A stretch of 64,000 nt of DNA from Phenylobacterium montanum (GTDB lineage Bacteria > Pseudomonadota > Alphaproteobacteria > Caulobacterales > Caulobacteraceae): assembly GCF_018135625.1 (NCBI RefSeq), contig NZ_CP073078.1, positions 1,426,001 to 1,490,000 of the forward strand. Direction: 5' to 3'. The position numbers and the translations under genes are program-made. Positions 42,690-50,684 of the stretch are shown piece after piece. Position 1 is the stretch's first letter; every line of letters starts with the position of its first letter. The notes under the pieces are model-generated. The model searched no databases and was not told the origin of the DNA. It worked only from the letters and a program-made list of their open reading frames with translations.

Positions 42690-44057
42690 TTGTGGCCAGC
42701 GGGGGCATTTTCGGGATTTTGCGCTATCAAGCCTCTCGCCAACGCGACTCCGATCGCCAATCGAACCGCCAGGAGACAGACGCTCAAGCGCCGGCTCCAT
42801 GCCCGCCGCACCTGGCGCATGGCCCGCATCATCGGGGTGGCCATTCTCGGCGGTCTCGCCGCCGCCCAATTCGCCAGGCTCTGCGACGGCGCCATGCACT
42901 GGCATTCGCGTCTCTATGCGGCGGCCCCCCTGGCGAGCCTCGTGTTGCTGCCAGTCGGGTTTCCCATCGCCGCCTGGCTGACGCGGCGGTTCGCACCCGA
43001 GGCGGCCGGCAGCGGCATCCCCCAGGTCATCGCGGCGGCGGAGGAACGCTGGCATGGCCGTTGGGGGGGCCAAAGGGTGACGTTGAAGACGGCGGTGTGG
43101 AAGGTCGCGCTCTCGGCGGCGCTTCTGGTTTGTGGCGCTTCGATCGGCCGCGAAGGCCCCACAGTGCAGGTGGTGGCAGGCGTCATGCGCACCTTGACGC
43201 GCGGCCTGAAAGGCGGGCCAGGCCGGCGCGCCATCATCATCGCCGGCGGTGCCGCAGGGGTCGCCGCCGCATTCAACACGCCGATCGCCGGCGTGGTGTT
43301 CGCGCTGGAGGAACTGGCGAAGAGCTTTGAGCGACGCACCCATACGACTGTGATCATGGTTGTCGTGATCGCCGGGCTCGCATCCTACGCGCTACAGGGG
43401 GACTACGCGTATTTTGGGGTGCTGAACGGCGCCTCAGACCTCAAGACAGCTTGGCTGGCCGCGCCGTTCATCGGCGTCGTGGGCGGCCTCGCCGGCGGCG
43501 TTTTCAGCCGCGCCCTCAGCCTGACGATCGGGCCAGACCAGAATCCGCTGACGCGTTGGCGCCGCGCCCATCCCATCATCTTTGCAACCCTTTGCGGCGG
43601 CATCGCCGCCGGCGCCGCCTTCGCCTCTGGCGGAATCACCTTCGGCGCGGGCTATGCCGAGGCGAAATCGCTGCTACAAGGCCATCCTGGCCGGGGCCTG
43701 GGTCTGGCCGGATGGAAGTTCGTGGCGACCCTGGCGGCCGCAGCGTCGGGGGCGCCCGGCGGCCTTTTCGCGCCATCACTGGCGATCGGCGCGGGACTTG
43801 GCGCAGCCTTCGCCCATACCGGCCTTGCCGCCATGGCCGGACGCGACGCGGTCGTGCTTGGCATGTGCAGCTATCTTTCCGGCGTGGTTCAAGCGCCACT
43901 GACCAGCGCCGTCATCCTGATGGAAATGACCCGCAACCCGGGCCTCGTCGGGCCATTGATGCTGGCCGCCCTCCTCGCCCGCGCGTCGTCGGCCTGGGTG
44001 ATGCCCGAGCCGATTTATCACGCGCTGTCGAGAAGTTGGCGCCTTGCGCCGGGCTGA
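42690..44057 (+). CDS. ClC-family chloride channel/antiporter
   Basis: A 455-residue membrane protein with the ClC selectivity motifs GSGIP (107-111), GREGPTVQ (153-160, gating Glu E155) and GGLFAPSLAIG. The gating Glu and absence of CBS domains match short bacterial ClC proteins that exchange Cl- for H+ or conduct Cl- or F-. The GTG at 42690 is the open start; the first 45 residues are basic and a start at the ATG at 42819 is possible. It follows the DUF4336 gene in the same direction. Confidence 0.88.
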   Translation: MWPAGAFSGFCAIKPLANATPIANRTARRQTLKRRLHARRTWRMARIIGVAILGGLAAAQFARLCDGAMHWHSRLYAAAPLASLVLLPVGFPIAAWLTRRFAPEAAGSGIPQVIAAAEERWHGRWGGQRVTLKTAVWKVALSAALLVCGASIGREGPTVQVVAGVMRTLTRGLKGGPGRRAIIIAGGAAGVAAAFNTPIAGVVFALEELAKSFERRTHTTVIMVVVIAGLASYALQGDYAYFGVLNGASDLKTAWLAAPFIGVVGGLAGGVFSRALSLTIGPDQNPLTRWRRAHPIIFATLCGGIAAGAAFASGGITFGAGYAEAKSLLQGHPGRGLGLAGWKFVATLAAAASGAPGGLFAPSLAIGAGLGAAFAHTGLAAMAGRDAVVLGMCSYLSGVVQAPLTSAVILMEMTRNPGLVGPLMLAALLARASSAWVMPEPIYHALSRSWRLAPG

Positions 44058-44143
44058 AGCCGAGCTGAACAAACCGCCACTCGGAACCTGCCGCGGCGGA
44101 TTTGAGGCCGACGGGTGGAGCGACGCCGCATTTCGCCCAATAA

Positions 44144-44160
44144 TTATCACAATGGGATAC
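44144..44160 (+). promoter_or_regulatory. TATC-N7-GATA operator-like palindrome
   Basis: TTATC-ACAATGG-GATAC, 135 nt before degP. The right arm continues GATACTATTGG, with TACTAT as a possible -10. Confidence 0.65.
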
Positions 44161-44295
44161 TATTGGCCTGCTTGGATGTTGCTGTTGACCGGCGTCGATA
44201 GCGCCGAAGCGCCACCGGCAAGATCAGGTCTGCCCCCGCTGCGGCCGTGCGGTCGCCGGTTGGGTGCGATTGGAAGCTAGCGAGGCTCACAGACT

Positions 44296-45810
44296 ATGAA
44301 GAACAAGGACTACGTCGCCGGAGCGGCCGTTGGGGCCCTTTGCACCGTTCTCGCGGGCGTCGGCGGTTATTGGACCTGCGCCAACGCCCAACCTGGCGCT
44401 GTGAACCGTCCGGCGAGCGCGATCGCCGCGCCGGGAGCCCCCTCGTCCTTCGCCGACATCGTCCAGAAGGTCTCGCCGGCTGTTGTTTCCATCGATGTGG
44501 AAGGCAAGGGCGCCGCAGGCTTCACCACCTCGTCAGGCCAGATTCCGCCGGAGTTTTTCAAGCAGTTCGGCGACCCAGGCGGCGATAATCCCTTTGGCTT
44601 CGATTTCCGGCAGTTTTTCCAGCAAGGACCGAACCCCGGCCCGGCGCCGAAGATGCGTGCGACCGGATCCGGCTTCTTTATTTCGCGCGACGGCTACATT
44701 CTCACCAACAACCACGTGGTCGATGGCGCGGACAAGATCACGGTGCGCACCAAGGATGACCGTGAGCTGAAGGCGCGCCTGATCGGCCGTGACCCGGCCA
44801 CGGATCTTGCGGTCATCAAGGTCGAGGGGGCCGACTTTCCTTTCGTCAGCTTCGAGGACCGGGCCAAGCCGCGGGTCGGCGACTGGGTGGTGGCGGTCGG
44901 CAATCCCTTCGGCCTCGGCGGCACCGCCACGGCCGGCATCGTCTCGGCCCTCGGCCGCAAGAACGTCAGCAATTCCAACTATGTCGATTACATGCAGATC
45001 GACGCGCCGATCAACCGCGGCAATTCCGGCGGGCCGACCTTCGATGTCTATGGCCGCGTCGTCGGGGTCAACACAGCCATCTTCTCGCCATCGGGCGGCT
45101 CGGTCGGCATCGGCTTCGACATTCCGGCCGACGTCGCCGCCTCGATCTCCCGGCAGCTAATCAGCGGCGGCAAGGTGGTGCGCGGCTATATCGGCGCCAC
45201 CATCCAGGACGTAACCCCGGAGATCGCCGACAGCCTGGGCTTGCCCACCTCCAAGGGGGCGCTGGTCGCCGATATCACGCCCGATGGACCGTCCGAGCGC
45301 GCGGGACTGAAACCCGGCGATCTGGTGCAAAGGCTCGACGGCCGCGAGCTGGCGTCGGCGGACGATCTCACCCGACAGGTCGCCCTCGTGCATGGCGGTG
45401 ACACCATCCGCCTCGAGATCCTGCGCGATGGCCAGCGGATGGAGATTGATGTGCGCTCCGGCGTGCGGCCGAGCGAAGCCCAGTTGGCCAGCAATGACAC
45501 CCGTGGCGGCGACGACGGTTCTTCGAGCGGCTCGGACGCGCCACGCGTGCTTGGCATGCGGGTCGAACACAATCCGGATGGCGGACTGATGATTGACGGC
45601 GTGCGCTCAGATTCCGACGCCAGCGAAAAGGGGCTGCGGCGCGGCGACATCATCCTGAAGGCCAACGGCAAGCCGACCGCCAATCCGCAGGACCTTTCTG
45701 CGGCTGTGGCGGAGGCGAGGCGGTCGGGCCGCAAGGACATCCTCTTGATGGTGAGCCGCAGCGGCAGCAACAGCTTCATACCGGTTCGCGTCCCGGCGGC
45801 GAAGGGATAG
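44296..45810 (+). CDS. degP: DegP/HtrA periplasmic serine protease
   Basis: A 504-residue Do-type protease with an N-terminal membrane/signal segment. The catalytic triad is H140 (TNNHVVDG), D170 (DPATDLAVIKV) and S244 (NRGNSGGPTFD). PDZ1 is at about 285-370 and PDZ2 at about 415-500. It degrades or holds misfolded envelope proteins. PDZ2 is closely similar to the separate PDZ protein at 35354-35779. A Rieske gene follows 46 bp downstream and is probably co-transcribed. Confidence 0.94.
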   Translation: MKNKDYVAGAAVGALCTVLAGVGGYWTCANAQPGAVNRPASAIAAPGAPSSFADIVQKVSPAVVSIDVEGKGAAGFTTSSGQIPPEFFKQFGDPGGDNPFGFDFRQFFQQGPNPGPAPKMRATGSGFFISRDGYILTNNHVVDGADKITVRTKDDRELKARLIGRDPATDLAVIKVEGADFPFVSFEDRAKPRVGDWVVAVGNPFGLGGTATAGIVSALGRKNVSNSNYVDYMQIDAPINRGNSGGPTFDVYGRVVGVNTAIFSPSGGSVGIGFDIPADVAASISRQLISGGKVVRGYIGATIQDVTPEIADSLGLPTSKGALVADITPDGPSERAGLKPGDLVQRLDGRELASADDLTRQVALVHGGDTIRLEILRDGQRMEIDVRSGVRPSEAQLASNDTRGGDDGSSSGSDAPRVLGMRVEHNPDGGLMIDGVRSDSDASEKGLRRGDIILKANGKPTANPQDLSAAVAEARRSGRKDILLMVSRSGSNSFIPVRVPAAKG

Positions 45811-45856
45811 TCCGTTCGCCCTTTCTGGGCTCGCGGGGGTTGGGGTCTGGAGGAGC

Positions 45857-46399
45857 ATGATGACCCCTATGGACGGGACCCTGGCCACTTACGATGAGCC
45901 GGTCAGGCGCGATTTCATCCATATCCTGGCGGCAACCGCAGTCGCCGGCGCCGGAGCGGCTTGCCTTTGGCCGCTGATCGACCAGATGAACCCGGCCGCG
46001 GACACCCTCGCCCTGGCGTCGATTGAGGTCGACTACAGCAAGGTGGCGCTCGGCCAACAGATCGTCGTCAAGTGGCGCGGCAAGCCGGTTTTCGTGCGAC
46101 ATCGGACACCGGCGGAAATCGCCGCCGCCGTGGCCGGCGACCACGCCGATCTTCGCGATCCGGCGACCGACGCCAGCCGGCACAAGCCGGGCATGGCGGA
46201 CTGGCTGATCGTGATCGGGGTGTGCACCCACCTGGGCTGTGTGCCGTTGTTCGGCCAGGGAGAATTCGGCGGCTGGTTTTGTCCCTGCCACGGCTCGGTC
46301 TACGACACGTCCGGCCGCATCCGCAAAGGCCCGGCGCCGAAGAATTTGTATCTGCCAGACTACGCCTTCGAGCCGGCCGGCAAGGTCAAGATCGGTTGA
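45857..46399 (+). CDS. Rieske iron-sulfur protein (petA-like), orphan
   Basis: A 180-residue protein with a Tat-type N-terminus (VRRDFIHILAATAVAGAGAA) and the Rieske 2Fe-2S ligands C123/H125 (CTHLGC) and C142/H145 (CPCHG); C128 and C144 form the disulfide. The whole layout, including the ubiquinol-cytochrome c reductase type insert, matches the bc1 subunit PetA. No cytochrome b or c1 gene is adjacent, so this is an orphan or second copy. GGAGGAG precedes the start. It could replace the housekeeping Rieske subunit under the conditions that induce the island. Confidence 0.9.
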   Translation: MMTPMDGTLATYDEPVRRDFIHILAATAVAGAGAACLWPLIDQMNPAADTLALASIEVDYSKVALGQQIVVKWRGKPVFVRHRTPAEIAAAVAGDHADLRDPATDASRHKPGMADWLIVIGVCTHLGCVPLFGQGEFGGWFCPCHGSVYDTSGRIRKGPAPKNLYLPDYAFEPAGKVKIG

Positions 46400-49076
46400 G
46401 GGGTCTGCTTGATGGGGCTTTCGCCGGTGATGGCGCGGGTTTTCCAGGCCCGATCTCCGTTCTGGGATCCGAACCTCCCCGGCCGTGCGCTTCGCCGTCG
46501 GCAGCGGAGGGCCTGGCCGGCGGGGCCGCCGGCGGCAAGGCGATCCAATTGATCACCGAGGGGTCATCGCGAAGTTTCACATAGAGGCGCAGGCCGCTTG
46601 GATGAGGCGCTGGTAGGTTTTGGCCGGTGAACCCATCCGGCGCCTTCACAGCCTTGTCGAAATCCGGATTGGCGGACAGGGAGTCGATCAGGAAGAGATC
46701 GGAACCATTGAGCAGGCAGTTTTCGTCGGCCTTGTCGGGACACTGAAAGCCGCCCAGAGCTGGTGCGCGCACCAGATGAGCGAGCGGCTGCCAGTCACCC
46801 GCCACACCCGCTTCGACAACGCGGAACTGAAGCGGGCCGAAGGCGGTTGGTCCGAGCGCCTTGCCAGACGGGATCTGCGCCACGAACACATGCGGGTCCT
46901 GTTGCGTCAACTCAGCGCCGGCGGTCAGCCCTGCCAGGACCACGCCCTTGTCGTTGGCGACCTCGATCTTTTCCGTTCCGGTGAATTCATTCGGCGTCTG
47001 GGCTCGAATGGAAAAGGTGAGGCCGACGTCCGCAGGCCATTCATCCTTGTCGGTGAATTCGAACGAAAGGGGCGATCGCGTGGGGGATGGCGCAATGGTT
47101 CGGCTGATCAGCGCCACACTGGGCCGAGCCGGCTCGATCGAGGCCTGCAGCTGCACCGTTCGGCCGTCCTTGAGCGAAACCTTGGCGGCGGACTGGACGC
47201 CTGGCTCCAACTTAGCCGCCGCTGTGTCGTCCGAGGCGACCAAAGACAGTTCTTCGCCGGGACCGCCCGTGGCTAGCCCGTCCGGCTTGAATGCGACAGC
47301 CCCGAATCTCAGCCCCGTGACCTCGGCGAGCCGTCGGCCTTTGAGAACGCCTTTGTGGTCGCCGGCGTGGAAGACAAAGCTGTCGAGATCGGCGGGTTGT
47401 GGGAAGGCCTGGAATTGCACTTCATCGGCGGCGCCGCGACCGTACTGCTTGACCAGCAGGGCAAGTGGGCCCGGCCGGACACCTTTCAAGCTGAGAACAG
47501 CCTCCACCTTGTCTGGACCGGCGGCCTTCCACACGACCGGCTCGGTCGCGCCGTCGGCAGACTTGAGGACAACGCTTTCGACACAGGCCGCCGCCGGCGC
47601 TTCAAGGGTGACAGGATTGTCGCGGCCGGCGACGAGCGGCTGTTGATCTCGCGCCGCCAGACGCCAATGGACAGAACTTGGTGACTGCAGCGGAAACGTC
47701 GGCCCACTGAAGGCCGAGAATCCCCACACGCCCTGGATCGACGCCTGGGTCGCATCCGCCACGCCCGCCTGTCCCAGGCTCGAGGCGTCGACGACAAGCC
47801 CTCCCTTCTCGGCGTCGGCCTTGACGGGAAGATCGATGTCCGGACCAGCCGAACGCTTCAAGCGTAGCACCAAGTCATGGGCATAGCCCGTGGAGAAGAC
47901 CAGCGGCGCGCCTTCGGCCGGCAGGGCCAGGTTCGCTTGGGCCAGGCAATAGGCGGCCTTGGGATCGACCGGATGCAATGGCGGCGGCTGGGGCGGCGCG
48001 ATCGCCGGAAGGGCGACGACAAGCACGGACATTGGGGGCTTGAACGACGGCGGCACATTCAGCAACAGCGAGATCTGTTCGCCGTGCGCGGACGCCAGAG
48101 CCGGGATGTACTGATATTGGGCGGAGTGGAAGGAATCCAGGATCCGCGCGATGTCCATGACCGAAGCGATGTAGGGGCTGAAATAGCCATAACCAGCCTG
48201 GGGCGTGGTGCTGAGCTGCTGGATCAGGTTCGCCGTATCACCGGAGGTCAGCGCCTGGACCATGGATTGGCTTTGCCCGTCGCCTAGAACAAGCGATTCC
48301 TGACCCCGGGTCAGGCAGGGGGCTTGAGCCTCCTCGACCTTCTGCAGGCACTCAGCGTCAAGCTTTATGTCGAGGCTTCGCGCCAGCAGCGGCGACACCG
48401 TCTTCAAACGGGCGGGATCTGTGTCGCTGATCCTGCGGACCGCCGCCACGAAAGCATCCAGCCGCGTACGGTCTAGCGAGGCCTGGTTCAGGTCTTGAGA
48501 GGCGCGCACGAACGCTCCGGGACGGCTACGCACAGCCTTGACCAGGGAGCTGAAATCGCCGCCGGTCTGAGGCGCCAGAAACACCAGCACCTGCTGGGCT
48601 CCATCCGGCACGACGAGGCTAAGGGCGTCACCGGCCTTTCGGTCCCAGGTGCGCCAGGCATGGAACCACTTCTCAGGCGGCGGATTTGTCGCGCCGCGCA
48701 GGAAGGCTACCACCATCAGGTAGCGCACCGACTGGCCCCTTGGCAGGTCAGGCTGAATCCATAGCCGATCCCCTGGGGAAAGGTTTGGAGCCTGCGAGAT
48801 CGGGAGCGCCTTGTCCGCATGGATCACCTGCACGGAAAGCGCCGGCCCCGCCAGATCGAACGGCGCTGGGTCGGCGGCGGCCTTGCCCGCTGCTGCGACG
48901 ACCCCGATCAGCACCAAAAGCCAGAGACCGGCTGGCCTGCGGGAAGATTTGCTCGCAATTGAGCCAGCGTCGGCGCTCGGCCAACGCCTGATCCGGTGAG
49001 CTGGTCTGGTTCGACGCCTCATCAGCTGGCCAATCAGGTTGGGCGATCTTGCGTCATGCCCACCCTCACCCGGCAT
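46386..49076 (-). CDS. Large exported protein of unknown function
   Basis: An 896-residue protein (start 49076; 878 residues if 49022 is used). A signal/membrane segment (LWLLVLIGVVAAAGKAAA) lies near residues 52-69. The rest is beta-rich, without internal repeats I can align; several Cys pairs (CLQKVEEAQAPC, CPDKADENC) suggest disulfides. The end is a Pro/Ala/Ser-rich tail, and the last 14 bp overlap the convergent Rieske gene. No family was recognised. It is downstream of a small membrane protein gene that overlaps its start. Confidence 0.75.
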   Translation of the reverse strand: MPGEGGHDARSPNLIGQLMRRRTRPAHRIRRWPSADAGSIASKSSRRPAGLWLLVLIGVVAAAGKAAADPAPFDLAGPALSVQVIHADKALPISQAPNLSPGDRLWIQPDLPRGQSVRYLMVVAFLRGATNPPPEKWFHAWRTWDRKAGDALSLVVPDGAQQVLVFLAPQTGGDFSSLVKAVRSRPGAFVRASQDLNQASLDRTRLDAFVAAVRRISDTDPARLKTVSPLLARSLDIKLDAECLQKVEEAQAPCLTRGQESLVLGDGQSQSMVQALTSGDTANLIQQLSTTPQAGYGYFSPYIASVMDIARILDSFHSAQYQYIPALASAHGEQISLLLNVPPSFKPPMSVLVVALPAIAPPQPPPLHPVDPKAAYCLAQANLALPAEGAPLVFSTGYAHDLVLRLKRSAGPDIDLPVKADAEKGGLVVDASSLGQAGVADATQASIQGVWGFSAFSGPTFPLQSPSSVHWRLAARDQQPLVAGRDNPVTLEAPAAACVESVVLKSADGATEPVVWKAAGPDKVEAVLSLKGVRPGPLALLVKQYGRGAADEVQFQAFPQPADLDSFVFHAGDHKGVLKGRRLAEVTGLRFGAVAFKPDGLATGGPGEELSLVASDDTAAAKLEPGVQSAAKVSLKDGRTVQLQASIEPARPSVALISRTIAPSPTRSPLSFEFTDKDEWPADVGLTFSIRAQTPNEFTGTEKIEVANDKGVVLAGLTAGAELTQQDPHVFVAQIPSGKALGPTAFGPLQFRVVEAGVAGDWQPLAHLVRAPALGGFQCPDKADENCLLNGSDLFLIDSLSANPDFDKAVKAPDGFTGQNLPAPHPSGLRLYVKLRDDPSVINWIALPPAAPPARPSAADGEAHGRGGSDPRTEIGPGKPAPSPAKAPSSRPLNRS

Positions 49077-49230
49077 AGGCGACCAGGACGTATGCGCCGC
49101 ACAGGAGAACGATCAGGGCGATGGCGCTGTAAAGGGCGATGTCGAGGCGATCGCGCGGTCTGCCGCGTCCATCACGCGCTTCTATCGGCGCGCCGGCATC
49201 TGGGGTGGGAGCTCGCTTTCGCACGAACAT
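49066..49230 (-). CDS. Small C-tail membrane protein (hypothetical)
   Basis: A 54-residue frame: a charged N-terminus (MFVRKRAPTPDAG ... GRPRDRLD) and one C-terminal hydrophobic helix, IALYSAIALIVLLCGAYVLV. Its stop overlaps the start of the 896-residue exported protein, which suggests coupling. The ribosome site is weak and no family is recognised. Confidence 0.4.
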   Translation of the reverse strand: MFVRKRAPTPDAGAPIEARDGRGRPRDRLDIALYSAIALIVLLCGAYVLVAYAG

Positions 49231-49451
49231 GGACGCAGTCAAAACCTAAGCTCGCATAGTGACTTTGCAGGGCATTGGGAACGGCTTCAGCCCGATAGGA
49301 TGAAGGTCACGGGATCATCCGGTCGCAATGCGTCCAATTTCGGGCGGACCATCGCGTATATACCTGAATCAACACTACAATTTGGTTCCGTAAGATCAAC
49401 ATTTTGTCGTGCGCCGGCAGGGGCCGGCTTGCTCCGCCACCCGGCGGGATA

Positions 49452-49477
49452 GATCCGGCGCCGAAAGGCGCCGGATC
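49452..49477 (-). terminator. Strong hairpin after the pal-like gene
   Basis: GATCCGGCGCC and GGCGCCGGATC form a perfect 11-bp stem around a GAAA tetraloop, 24 bp after the pal-like gene stop. There is no T run, so termination may need help or the hairpin may protect the 3' end. Confidence 0.45.
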
Positions 49478-49500
49478 GGGGCCAAGGGCGACCCGTCGTC

Positions 49501-50067
49501 CTATTGGGCGCCTTCCGTGATCGCCGTGTGGCCGTTGCGATTGTGCTGCCAGGCCTCTTCGCCTGTTCCAGGATCGATCGGCCGTTCCTTGCCGTAGCTC
49601 ACCGTGGTGATCCGGCTGGCGCTAACACCGTGCTCCACAAGGAAGGTCTTAACCGCTTCCGCGCGGCGTCCGCCGAGCGCGAAGTTGTATTCGCGCGTGC
49701 CACGGTCGTCACAATTGCCTTCGATCCGAACTTTCACGGCCGGATAGCGATTCAGCCAGGCCACTTGAGCGGTGAGCACGGGCAAGGCGTCGCTGCGGAG
49801 ATTGTACTGATCGAGGTCGAAATAGACGCGGTCGCCGGCGTTGACGACGAAATCCTGGATCGTGCCGGGAAGCGGGCCGGTGCGCACCGGTGCGGCTGGC
49901 GGCGGAGCGACCGGAGTGGCGGCCGGTGGCGGGGGTGGCGGGGGCGCGTGAGGCGCAGGCTCCGGCGCGGGCTTCGGATGGGAGGCGCAGGCCGAGAGCA
50001 GCGCAGTGGCGCACAGGATCAGGGCCGGTTTGAGGGATCGCGCGACGCGCGTGGCTGTGGGGGACAT
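49501..50067 (-). CDS. Pal-like OmpA-domain lipoprotein
   Basis: A 188-residue lipoprotein. The lipobox is LLSAC with C27, followed by a Pro-rich linker (PEPAPHAPPPPPPPAATPV) and an OmpA/Pal domain: VYFDLDQYNLRSDALPVL, then KVRIEGNCDDRGTREYNFALG and the GRRAEAVKTFL helix that binds peptidoglycan. The ATG at 50067 is used because the signal peptide then begins correctly. A typical Pal sits in the tol-pal cluster; here it stands alone, so it is likely a second, conditionally expressed copy. Confidence 0.9.
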   Translation of the reverse strand: MSPTATRVARSLKPALILCATALLSACASHPKPAPEPAPHAPPPPPPPAATPVAPPPAAPVRTGPLPGTIQDFVVNAGDRVYFDLDQYNLRSDALPVLTAQVAWLNRYPAVKVRIEGNCDDRGTREYNFALGGRRAEAVKTFLVEHGVSASRITTVSYGKERPIDPGTGEEAWQHNRNGHTAITEGAQ

Positions 50068-50119
50068 CGTCCAAGGCTCTCCAAATCGTAGGCCGCCGCC
50101 TGGCAAGCCTAGTGCTTAT

Positions 50120-50136
50120 ATATCATAGAATGATAG
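50120..50136. promoter_or_regulatory. TATC-N7-GATA operator-like palindrome
   Basis: ATATC-ATAGAAT-GATAG, 52 nt before the pal-like gene (minus) and 135 nt before the MarR gene (plus). Read toward pal the arm continues GATATATAAGC. Confidence 0.65.
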
Positions 50137-50271
50137 AGTGAAGCGCGGATTGATGCGTAAGGCCAAGTTTGTTCAAGTTGCATTTCTGGACGCGGCGTTC
50201 GACGCTATAGAAGTGAAACGACGAGCAGGGTTCGCCCGTTGAAGTGGATCGAGCCCCGAACGGGAGGAACA

Positions 50272-50682
50272 ATGTCGCTGGACGCTGAGCGCTTCATGGG
50301 CCTTGCGGGCTTTCGCTACGCCCTTCGGCAGTTCGTCGCGGCCAGCGAGCACATCAATCGCGGAGCCGGCATCACCCAGCAGCAGTACCAGGCCATGCTG
50401 GCGGTCAAGACCTGGCCGGGCGAGTCCATGTCGATGAAGGATCTGTCCGAGCAGCTGCTGCTGACCCATCATGCGGCGGTCCAGCTCGTCGACCGCCTGG
50501 CCAAGGCTGACCTGGCCTTCCGCGAGCCTTCGCTTGAAGATCGCAGAAGCGTGCTGGTGAAGCTGACCCCAAACGGCGATGTGCTCCTGGGCGAACTGGC
50601 CGCCAAGCACCTGGAGGAAATGCTCCGCCAGGAACCGCTCCTGACCCAGTCGCTCAAGCGCCTGAAGCGCATGGGCGTTTGA
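50272..50682 (+). CDS. MarR-family transcriptional regulator
   Basis: A 136-residue winged-helix protein. The recognition region is SMSMKDLSEQLLLTHHAAVQ LVDRLAKADL and the wing is REPSLEDRRSVLVKLT, the MarR D-x-R signature. The ATG at 50272 has GGGAGGA upstream. MarR proteins bind short palindromes and often respond to small ligands or oxidants. It is convergent with the ClC gene. It is a second, weaker candidate for the factor that binds the TATC-N7-GATA sites. Confidence 0.9.
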   Translation: MSLDAERFMGLAGFRYALRQFVAASEHINRGAGITQQQYQAMLAVKTWPGESMSMKDLSEQLLLTHHAAVQLVDRLAKADLAFREPSLEDRRSVLVKLTPNGDVLLGELAAKHLEEMLRQEPLLTQSLKRLKRMGV

Positions 50683-50684
50683 GC

